A DNA stretch of 6,495 bases, taken from assembly GCA_964393115.1 (NCBI GenBank), contig CAYMST010000268.1:1-6495 (forward strand), written 5' to 3'. This stretch comes from CAYMST01 sp964393115. Its GTDB lineage: Bacteria; Bacteroidota; Bacteroidia; Cytophagales; Cyclobacteriaceae. The first letter of the stretch is position 1; the number at the start of each line of letters is the position of its first letter. Shown here piece by piece: positions 1 to 6,495 of the stretch. The notes beneath the pieces were generated by a model, which ran no database searches, was not told the DNA's origin, and worked only from the letters and a program-made list of their open reading frames with translations. The position numbers and the translations under genes are program-made.

Positions 1-2928
1 GCTTATCCAGCATTTCCTTGAACTTCTTAGCCATTTCCTTATCTCCATTTCGGTTGAAAGTTTGTGACAACTGAGCAATGGTCTGTGTATGTAGTCTAGC
101 ACTGTAGGAATCTACGCTACCTTTATTAATTTGATAGGTAAGCGCATCATCAGATCTCTCAGCGATGATTTCGGCGATTTCAATGGCCTTTTCTTTTTCA
201 TCTAACTTTAGCAAAAGGTCTATCTGAGGCACCGTAAAGTAGTCATAATTGATAGCCTCGTCACTGATCCATTCAAAACCCTTCATAACCACTTCCTTAG
301 CTTTTTCCTTCTTTCCCTCATTATACAATGTCTGGGTCAAAACGTTGATACTAGACCGATGGTTCAGTACAAAATTGCGATAGTCCGAATTGTAATATAC
401 ATCTGGATTGTTTAATCCTCTCCAGCTAAAATTGTTCATGATATTGTCATACATGATATCGGTATTTACGAACATCTGATTAGGTCTCGGGTTTTTGATT
501 GGCAACAAACGAAATGCGTTTCCTTCTTGAACCACATATTCCTTCAGGTTCATATTCACGCTGGCTAGTGAAGTATTGTTGAAGTAGAGTGGCCTTTCCC
601 AATTATTAGCAGCTATCATATCCAATATAGCCAAGTCTTTTTTCTCAAGTCCTCTGCCCTTGATGGTCCATTCCATTCGGTTTGTTAAGTACTGCTTGAA
701 CTGATCTGGAATGATCCCCTTTTCTAAAACATCAGCCGTATCAATATTTAAGAACATAGACTTGGCTGGGACAATATTATAATTATAACTTCTTACCTTC
801 AGCTTCTTGCTATGGTTTTTCAAGAGACTGATATACTGTGGAAGGGAAATCGGTTTTTTAATCTTCTCAATAACGGGTAAATAATCGTTATCACCACCTT
901 GCGCGTAGTCTTCTATCGGAAGGTTAAACGGCAAGGCCTCTGATTTATACGCCTTGCGCATCATTTGTTCGATATACCAATCAGTATTGAAGTAGCTCAA
1001 TACAATAACCCGAACATCTGTTCTGAAACCCTCTACTTCCTGAGCGTACCATAGCGGGAATGTATCGTTATCACCACCGGTAAACAAAACAGAGTTGGGT
1101 GCGCATGACGCCAGGAAATTCTTAGCAGAATCTACTGAGAAGTATCGATCCGATCGGTCGTGGTCATCCCATCCTTCTGCTGCCATAATTACAGGTGCAG
1201 ACATACATAGTATGAATGCTAGCACGGACGCCACCATTTCGTTTTTAAGGACTTTATTTAGCGTATTGTAAATAGCAATTACGGCAAACCCAATCCACAT
1301 AGCGAAAACATAATAGGATCCTACATATATATAATCCCGCTCTCTTGGTTCGATTGGAGGTGAGTTTAAGTATAATACCAAGGCGGCTCCTGTTAAAAAG
1401 AAGAGCATCGCCAACACCGAAAAGTTCTTTTTGTCTTTATCAAACTGAAGGAACAATCCTACTAGTCCCAAAATCAACGGAATCATAAAGAAGTTGTTCC
1501 TAGCCTTATTATTGACGACAGCAGGATCTACTTCATCTCCGATACTTGTAAAGCTTAAATAGTTAGCATCCTGCACGTCAGATTCTCTACCCGAGAAGTT
1601 CCACATAAAGTATCGGAAGTACATGTGCCCAAGCTGATGCTTGATCATAAAATAGATATTATCTGAGAACGTAGGTTTTTCTCCTTTCCTCAGTCCTGTT
1701 ATGCTTTGATACTTTTGAATATGCCTTGGTTGACCAGAATACATTCGTGGTAAAATGGTAGAATGCTTCTTGTCATAAATATACTTGGTCTTATAATCGA
1801 TGAGTTCATATTTCTCTTTGCCTTTACGATAAATGGGACTGCCTTGCTCTTGATCTACCACCTTCGCGGTGTAATACTGACCACTAATTAAAGGCCTGTC
1901 TCCATATTGTTCACGTTTTAGGTAGCTCACGAAGCTTACGACATTCTCAGGATCATTCTCATCAATTGGAGGATCAAAATTCGACCTGATTAAGATTAGT
2001 GCGTAGGTCATATAACCAATTAGAATAACTGTAAAACTCAAAATGGCTGTATTAAGCCATTGAATTTTCTTTTTCTCAGAATAAATAATACCAGCAATTA
2101 TAGACGCTATGAAAGCAACACCAAAGAAGATAATTCCCGAGTTGAATGGAAGCCCTAGTGTATTAACGAAGAATATTTCAAATGAACCAGCAAGACTTGG
2201 CAGTCCAGGGATTACACCATTTAATATACCAATGATAATGGCGCCGCAGATCGCAAGAACTTTCAATAACCCAACGGCTGTAACTTCTTGATTCTTTTTG
2301 AAATAATAAATTAAGCCCAATGCTGGAATCGCCACCAAGTTCAACAAGTGAATACCTATAGACAACCCCATAATATACGCTATCAAAATAAGCCATCTGT
2401 TTGCGGCTCCTTCATCTTTAATGTTTTCCCACTTTAGAATTGCCCAAAATACTATAGCGGTAAAGAACGACGACATGGCATATACCTCAGCTTCCACTGC
2501 TGAAAACCAAAATGAATCTGAAAACGTGTAGGCCAATGATCCAACCAGACCGGCTCCCATTAGCACCCAAGTAGAAGNNNNNNNNNNTCTTCTTCTCCGT
2601 CTTTTACTTTCATTAGTTTTTTACCAATATGGGTAATAGACCAAAACATAAAAAGGATGGTAAAAGAACTGGATAAAACAGATACCATATTAATCCAGAA
2701 AGCCACCTGTGTTTCATCACCCATGGCTAGAAAGCTAAAAAGTCTTCCTATCAATAAAAATAACGGTGCGCCCGGAGGGTGCGGGACTTCTAACTTATAC
2801 GAAACCGCAATAAACTCTCCACAATCCCAATAACTAGCCGTAGGCTCAACAGTTAAGATATAGACAATAGTAGATATAATAAATGCCACCCAGCCGGTGA
2901 TGTTATTGATTTTGTTGTAATTAGACAT
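1..2928 (-). CDS. GT117/DUF2723 (TMEM260-like) multi-pass membrane glycosyltransferase, C-terminus cut by window edge, internal assembly gap
   Basis: This is probably an inner-membrane GT-C-fold glycosyltransferase that transfers sugar to exported proteins. That role is inferred from the family: human TMEM260, which carries DUF2723, is a protein O-mannosyltransferase. The true substrate here is unknown. The start at 2928 gives MSNYNKINN, then TM1 (about residues 12-27), the acidic loop motif WDCGEF (34-39), HPPGAPLF (50-57) and a further membrane segment (about 76-98). After the gap I translated the minus strand by hand from 2575 to 2 and found no stop (858 codons). It contains LAYTFSDSFWFSAVEAEVYAM, GLSIGIHLLNLVAIPALGL (written here in overlapping short pieces of one membrane region), PPIEPRERDYIYVGSYY, WDDHDRSDRY (1171-1142) and TGGDNDTFPLWYAQEVEGFR (1081-1022). 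These are hallmarks of the family. About nine or more hydrophobic segments precede a soluble C-terminal half that ends in TPR-like helices (about 330-1). The roughly 975 residues visible, against a usual length near 1,000, suggest that only the extreme C-terminus is missing. The frame changes across the N run, most simply because the gap size is wrong. No Shine-Dalgarno site precedes the ATG, which is normal for Bacteroidota. Confidence 0.93.
2578..2587. other. Assembly gap (10 Ns) inside the GT117 gene
   Basis: Ten Ns interrupt the coding sequence. Upstream on the minus strand the frame reads KVKDGEE; downstream, family-like sequence resumes as STWVLMGAGLVGSLAYTF in a different frame. Kept at 10 bases, the upstream frame runs into a stop (LLLGC then TAA, ending at 2560). 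If both flanks are correct and the gene is intact, the missing length must leave a remainder of 2 when divided by 3, so 10 is a placeholder. The flanks carry short complementary purine and pyrimidine runs (AGAAG on the left, TCTTCT on the right). Confidence 0.95.
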
Positions 2929-3006
2929 GTCTTTGAATTTTGTCAGGAGCGAAAATAGTAATAATGAAGTTAAGTCATTATATAAAGTCTATTTAAGAGC
3001 CGATAT

Positions 3007-3035
3007 AAAATCTAGCAATACGCTGTTGAAATCAA
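3007..3035 (-). promoter_or_regulatory. Possible Bacteroidota-type promoter for the GT117 gene
   Basis: On the minus strand TTG (3035-3033) is followed after 18 bases by TAGATTTT (3014-3007). This differs at one position from the Bacteroidota -7 consensus TAnnTTTG. It would give a leader of roughly 70-80 bases before the ATG at 2928. The TTG sits in a small inverted repeat, GTTGA-AA-TCAAC (3025-3036), which might be an operator but is too short to trust. An alternative is the TATAAT word at 2982-2977, which lacks a matching -35 element. In DNA this AT-rich such matches occur by chance. Confidence 0.25.
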
Positions 3036-3130
3036 CTCTTTTGTACAATTAATTATCTTATGGATTCCATATAAAATATTGAAGTAGATTAACGCTTCTT
3101 AACTTAGAGGAATAGTTAACTAGTATTTAT

Positions 3131-3243
3131 CTAATCGGATTCGTCAAAAGAGTAATTCAGGTTGATATAGAACCCATAAATACCCTCTAGTTAAAAGCTA
3201 ACTTAAGATAGATGTAATTTGGCTTTAGATCACTTCTAAACAT
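3131..3243 (-). pseudogene. Possible frameshifted C-terminal remnant of an outer-membrane beta-barrel protein
   Basis: From ATG at 3243 the minus strand reads MFRSDLKPNYIYLKLAFN, then TAG at 3189-3187. In the next frame, from CTA at 3190, it continues LEGIYGFYINLNYSFDESD and ends at TAG 3133-3131. Restoring one lost C (AAC-CTA) joins the two into one 37-residue tail. The result resembles the last beta hairpin of an outer-membrane barrel: alternating aromatic or aliphatic and polar residues (NYIYLKLAFN, YGFYINLNYSF), a short turn at EG, and an acidic end. I do not recognise a specific family, and it is not like the C-terminus of the neighbouring DUF5723 protein. A TGA lies in frame just upstream of the ATG, and the terminator follows closely, so nothing longer is preserved. 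AT-rich noncoding DNA also yields Y, F, I, N, L and K when translated, so chance is a real alternative. Confidence 0.35.
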
Positions 3244-3275
3244 AATCCCTCAAAAAAAAGAAATACTTCAAAACG

Positions 3276-3306
3276 AAAAAAGGGAGCTCGAAAGCTCCCT
3301 TTTTTT
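3276..3306 (-). terminator. Strong rho-independent terminator after the lipoprotein-DUF5723 operon, symmetric in both directions
   Basis: A perfect 8-bp inverted repeat, AGGGAGCT (3281-3288) and AGCTCCCT (3293-3300), encloses a 4-base loop that reads UUCG in the minus-strand transcript. The stem can extend through A/T pairs on both sides. On the minus strand it is followed by a T run, and it starts about 28 bases past the DUF5723 stop at 3335. T runs flank it on both strands, so it could act in either direction. No plus-strand gene is seen in the window, so its visible client is the minus-strand operon. Confidence 0.88.
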
Positions 3307-3334
3307 ATTATGTTCTTGAATTTTAAGAGTGTGT

Positions 3335-4732
3335 CTAATCAACAGAAATGCCTTCTTGCTCCTTCTTCTTTCTTGGATTTCCAAATTGGAGATTAATACC
3401 AGCCCAAACATCCAGTCTTTGTAATGTTTTCAAATCTATTAACCCTAAAAGACCTTCACCCGCAGCATAAATCTGGAAAGCCCCGAGTTGCAGTTTAAAT
3501 CCGGCTCCTAGCGAAGGACTTCGTTTAGGCAACTTAGAAACAGTCGCCGATAAAGCCAATACATTCCCAAGCTCATGCGTATACCCTACTCCGTATGCTG
3601 TTCTTAAATCACCAAGTACTGAATAATTAGAAATACTTACCGAAAGTTTTCCATTAGGGATCACTTCATAAGTGGCGCTAAGAAACGATCTTGCCCCAAT
3701 ACCCGTTCTGAAGGAAGATCCTGAAAGGGTGTCTCCAGATATGGGATCGTCAAACCGAGCCTCTAAGGTGTCACCTAAAGCCGTAGAAAAACTGTACTCA
3801 ACATTATCAGGAGTATTATCAGGTCTTTCGAAACCAGCCCCATCTATGAAGATTGTGTCAAGTCGATAACTGATTACTTCTACGTTCTCCTTCCAATTAA
3901 TTGACCCAATATCATTAACAGCCCAACTGATATTCAGTTTTTCATTTACGTTCCATTCTGCTGATAGATCCAAGCCAAAACCACTATTCTTGCCACTGAT
4001 CAAGTCTAAGGCCTCTATCTGATCCTCACCATCTTCCATTAATTGTCTACCAACCATATTAAATTTTGTGGCGTTAGACCATATTTTCATATTACTGGTA
4101 TTAGCGTCTGTGTTTATATAGATTTCTGGATTCTCATCAGACCCTATATAGCTAAGCCCCATTAGGTACTTGATTCTTGTCCCAAACCTGAAGTCTAACC
4201 CTGCGATTTTCACATCACGCATATATCCGATTCCAAACTCTCCGAAAGTAACTGTATTCAAACCAAAGTCATCGATCTTATAATCTTGTCCTACGTGAGC
4301 TGCATCTCTATTCCCTTTAACCACCCACGACATTAATCTCTTGGGATATCCGAAAGAACCTCGAAACTTTAAATTAGAGAAAATCTGCATATGTGATTTC
4401 TCACCTGACTTGAAACCAATATTCAATCCATTGATGATTACCCCTGTTTGAAAAAAGTCATCCTCTTTTGTTTCGTCCAAGAATTTATCTAAATCCAATA
4501 TCAATGATGTATCACCAATAGTACCGACATCATTAAAGTTGAAGCTGTTACTAGCACTTACATTAAAGTTAAGAGCCGGAATTGACACATAAGAATTAGC
4601 ATTAGGAAATGCAGTAGCACTAAAATGATTTCCTTGTGGGATGACGTTCCGCATATGGTAAAACGTCAGACCTTGAGAGAATGCAACCAACTGAGTTGCA
4701 ATACCAAATAGAAATAGTATATTTTTTTTCAT
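3335..4732 (-). CDS. DUF5723-type outer-membrane beta-barrel protein
   Basis: This is a complete 465-residue protein. The N-terminus MKKNILFLFGIATQLVAFSQ is a Sec signal peptide, with cleavage likely near residue 19 or 20. The mature part begins GLTFYHMRNVIPQGNHFSAT, followed by NAFP/NANSYVSIPALN-type sequence (about 43-58). DTSLILDLDKFL (74-85), FRGSFGYPKRLMSWVVKGN (123-141), FGEFGIGYMRD (163-173), FRFGTRIKYLMGLSYI (181-196) and WAVNDIGSINWKENV (270-284) fit my recollection of the DUF5723 family of Bacteroidota. The many alternating strands and the closing strand DVWAGINLQFG (about 441-451) point to an outer-membrane barrel, ending in a charged tail, NPRKKKEQE. The role of the family is not established; it may be a pore or surface scaffold. 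The ATG at 4732 is supported by the signal peptide. It lies 18 bp after the lipoprotein stop with no Shine-Dalgarno site, so cotranscription is likely. An 8-A tract directly follows the start codon. Confidence 0.88.
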   Translation of the reverse strand: MKKNILFLFGIATQLVAFSQGLTFYHMRNVIPQGNHFSATAFPNANSYVSIPALNFNVSASNSFNFNDVGTIGDTSLILDLDKFLDETKEDDFFQTGVIINGLNIGFKSGEKSHMQIFSNLKFRGSFGYPKRLMSWVVKGNRDAAHVGQDYKIDDFGLNTVTFGEFGIGYMRDVKIAGLDFRFGTRIKYLMGLSYIGSDENPEIYINTDANTSNMKIWSNATKFNMVGRQLMEDGEDQIEALDLISGKNSGFGLDLSAEWNVNEKLNISWAVNDIGSINWKENVEVISYRLDTIFIDGAGFERPDNTPDNVEYSFSTALGDTLEARFDDPISGDTLSGSSFRTGIGARSFLSATYEVIPNGKLSVSISNYSVLGDLRTAYGVGYTHELGNVLALSATVSKLPKRSPSLGAGFKLQLGAFQIYAAGEGLLGLIDLKTLQRLDVWAGINLQFGNPRKKKEQEGISVD

Positions 4733-4750
4733 CCGATTTGCAATTAATGG

Positions 4751-6495
4751 TTATAAATTAATCTCAACTAAGCCCTCGATGGATATTTGGATATCCAATT
4801 TGTAGTCCGCCAAGAAGTTCGCAAAAACCTTCTTTCTAGTGACTAGGTCCGTTCCTCCAGGTTCCTGAATGGTCTCCGTCAAACCAGCTTGATCTGTGGT
4901 GAAGTATAATCTAAGCTGCACAGCGTGAGCCTCGCTCAACGTCTGTAGTTGAGGACCAGTAATCAAGAGAGACCTTCTTTCTTGAGGTATATCCTCGAAG
5001 TCCACGACTCCATCTCCATTTTGATCGCCGACTTTTGCTTCGTCAATATTTCCTGTTGCCGTATCTAATGGAGGTGAGCTAAGTAAGAACCTTGACCCTT
5101 GAGAAGTAATTACTCCGAGTTCATTATTATTGGCATCTAACATCAGTACGTCAAAACCGACATTTAATGGGATTTGATTTCGAGCATAAAACACTAGGCT
5201 AGCCGAATCGTTATCTCCAGCTTCAATAAAATCTAAATCCAGATCATCGAATACTAGCGACTCATCGGTGAATACAAAATTGCTATCGATGTTTAAGCTT
5301 AATGGTAGCTCAACGTCCATGTCAATTATGATCCTACTCGTGTCTGTGAGAAAATTCGCATTTCTCTCCACCAAAGCAGTGCTGTCTTCGTTGCCGAAAC
5401 CGTCTATCACGGCGCTAAAGCTCTGAGGTATTTGGTTAATAATCTCTAAGATATTTGAATTTGAATCCGCAAAAACAAATTGGGATTCAACTAGTCCATC
5501 ATCGATGCCGGATGGTCTTCCAATCAAAAACCGCGGATTCGTATGGGTCAAGGAATCTCGAATACCATCGCGACCGACTACCGAAATATTGGAAAAGTTT
5601 AGGCTAATCGGAATACCAAAAGAATTCAAAATTCTCGAACGAACAGTCGGAGCGGCAAACCTTATCCCCTCTCTAGAAAACTTATCTATTCCTTCAAAGT
5701 CAAATCCATCACCATCAAAGTTTATAGGATCCGTCTTAAAGTCACCAAAGATCGCGGCAATTGTCGGGTTTTCAACGGTGATAGTGATATCCAAACCCGG
5801 TGCGCTACCTACTTGATCACCAATTGCGGCAGTTATATTACCACCATAGATAAAGTTAAAGCGGCGATCCGTCAAGCTTGTACCAAAAAGTTCAATTCTT
5901 GTGCTGAATACCGGAGAGCCAGGGGTCATCATGGCAGTTCCAGACACAGCTTCAAAACCTCCGTTTACGGCTGCAAACATGGTCGGCATATCGTAGTCAA
6001 AATTCACCGTAAGCCCAGTGGTATTTTCAATTCGGATCGTTAAAAACGTTTCACCCGTCTGATAGATAATACTATCTACTCTCTCGTCTTCTTGAGCTTC
6101 AAACTCAGTAACAATGGTATCTGAAGGAATAGGAATAGAACTTCCAATACTATTAATGATAAACGCGTTGATCGTTTGATTAGCTACTGACTGCAGCCGA
6201 CTGATTTGGATACTTTCTCCTCCAGTCTTATCCCCCTGAATTTCCACAAACTCTTCCGGACTGGCCATCTCTTGCCTAATGGAGTAGAGAAAATTAAACC
6301 TCCCTTCGGTATCCTGACTTAACTGTAGCTCATTCGAACTGTCCTGTAAATCTACCAATAAATCCTCCATAGAGTAAGAGGCAAACCCCACTGGAAAACC
6401 TATATTGGGTTTAACACTAATCTCGACATCCTTGTCTTGAAACTCATCGAGATTACACCCTGAAACTATTAACAATAGTAAGACGGGGTAACATA
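4751..6495 (-). CDS. Large beta-rich outer-membrane or surface lipoprotein, 5' end beyond the window
   Basis: The frame is open from the right edge to the TAA at 4753-4751. The first visible residues, CYPVLLLLIVSGC, form the hydrophobic core and lipobox (VSGC) of a lipoprotein signal peptide, with the acylated cysteine codon at 6457-6455. The true start, with its positive charges, should lie just outside the window; the TTG at 6475 is inside the signal core and is not a credible start. The mature protein (about 568 residues) starts NLDEFQDKD and is rich in short beta strands and Asp/Asn turns. A strand motif with Ile/Leu-Pro-Ile/Leu recurs at GIPISLNFSNISVV, VELPLSLNIDSNFVF and NQIPLNVGFDVLML (about residues 287-446 counted from the TTG). 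This suggests repeated beta-sandwich domains. DQNGDGVVDFED (4991-5026) matches a calcium-binding EF-hand or dockerin-type loop. I do not recognise a named family. The closely following DUF5723 gene suggests a shared role in the outer membrane. Confidence 0.85.
   Translation of the reverse strand, partial: CYPVLLLLIVSGCNLDEFQDKDVEISVKPNIGFPVGFASYSMEDLLVDLQDSSNELQLSQDTEGRFNFLYSIRQEMASPEEFVEIQGDKTGGESIQISRLQSVANQTINAFIINSIGSSIPIPSDTIVTEFEAQEDERVDSIIYQTGETFLTIRIENTTGLTVNFDYDMPTMFAAVNGGFEAVSGTAMMTPGSPVFSTRIELFGTSLTDRRFNFIYGGNITAAIGDQVGSAPGLDITITVENPTIAAIFGDFKTDPINFDGDGFDFEGIDKFSREGIRFAAPTVRSRILNSFGIPISLNFSNISVVGRDGIRDSLTHTNPRFLIGRPSGIDDGLVESQFVFADSNSNILEIINQIPQSFSAVIDGFGNEDSTALVERNANFLTDTSRIIIDMDVELPLSLNIDSNFVFTDESLVFDDLDLDFIEAGDNDSASLVFYARNQIPLNVGFDVLMLDANNNELGVITSQGSRFLLSSPPLDTATGNIDEAKVGDQNGDGVVDFEDIPQERRSLLITGPQLQTLSEAHAVQLRLYFTTDQAGLTETIQEPGGTDLVTRKKVFANFLADYKLDIQISIEGLVEINL

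Larger units (their letters stand above)
2929..3334. other. 406-bp intergenic region between the DUF5723 and GT117 genes
   Basis: This AT-rich spacer separates two minus-strand transcription units. From the right it holds the terminator of the upstream operon (3276-3306), a possible frameshifted outer-membrane-protein remnant (3131-3243), and about 200 bp containing a weak promoter candidate for the GT117 gene. Several TTAA-type words (for example GTTAAC at 3115-3120) occur, but without regular spacing. I see no tRNA, no riboswitch-like structure and no intact small gene. Confidence 0.7.

Noticed and set aside
2109..2291. 60-residue plus-strand open frame
   Set aside because: It lies antisense to well-supported GT117 coding sequence and has no recognisable features.
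2178..2396. 72-residue minus-strand open frame
   Set aside because: It is another frame of the same strand over GT117 residues (NRWLILIAYIMG region); the GT117 frame carries the family motifs.
2560..2928. A 122-residue protein ending at 2560
   Set aside because: Its last residues come from reading through Ns in the wrong frame; it is the N-terminal part of the GT117 gene.
3187..3204. Inverted repeat AGTTA-AAAGC-TAACT as a second terminator or operator
   Set aside because: The five-base A/T-rich arms are too weak, and the site lies within the possible barrel remnant; no T run follows.
2929..3275. tRNA, riboswitch or CRISPR repeat in the intergenic region
   Set aside because: I found no cloverleaf, no conserved aptamer-like core and no regularly spaced direct repeat.
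3672..3869. 65-residue plus-strand open frame
   Set aside because: It is antisense to the DUF5723 gene and has no signal or motif of its own.
5505..6043. Two plus-strand open frames (103 and 76 residues)
   Set aside because: Both are antisense to the lipoprotein gene, with compositions typical of shadow frames.
6473..6475. TTG as the lipoprotein start codon
   Set aside because: It falls within the hydrophobic core of the signal peptide, six residues before the lipobox cysteine, and the frame remains open to the window edge.

Overview
The window looks like chromosomal DNA from a member of the Bacteroidota, probably a marine or environmental Cytophagales-type bacterium. This rests on three things. 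The protein families are ones I associate with Bacteroidota: a GT117/DUF2723 membrane glycosyltransferase, a DUF5723 outer-membrane barrel protein and a large surface-type lipoprotein. The genes lack Shine-Dalgarno sites and have A/T-rich leaders. Overall base composition is moderately AT-rich. The genus cannot be fixed from the sequence alone. A run of 10 Ns shows this is a draft, scaffolded assembly.

All three real genes lie on the minus strand, so transcription runs from high to low coordinates. (1) 6495 to 4751 is a lipoprotein of at least 574 residues, rich in beta strands. Its start lies beyond the right edge. (2) 4732 to 3335, after only 18 bp, is a complete 465-residue DUF5723-type outer-membrane protein with a Sec signal peptide. 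The two probably form an operon, closed by a strong hairpin terminator at 3276-3306. (3) A 406-bp intergenic stretch (2929-3334) holds that terminator, a possible decayed and frameshifted outer-membrane-protein tail (3131-3243) and a weak promoter candidate (3007-3035). (4) 2928 to beyond position 1 is a roughly 975-residue multi-pass GT117/DUF2723 (TMEM260-like) protein. It is interrupted by the assembly gap at 2578-2587 and runs off the left edge only a little before its expected C-terminus.

Functionally, the lipoprotein and DUF5723 barrel look like an envelope pair: one lipid-anchored and one embedded in the outer membrane. GT117 would be a separate inner-membrane enzyme that probably glycosylates exported proteins. 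No mobile element, CRISPR array, tRNA or rRNA gene is visible. I found no convincing new system. The items most worth checking are the frameshifted barrel remnant between the two transcription units, the calcium-loop-like motif and repeated strand motif in the lipoprotein, and the frame break at the assembly gap.
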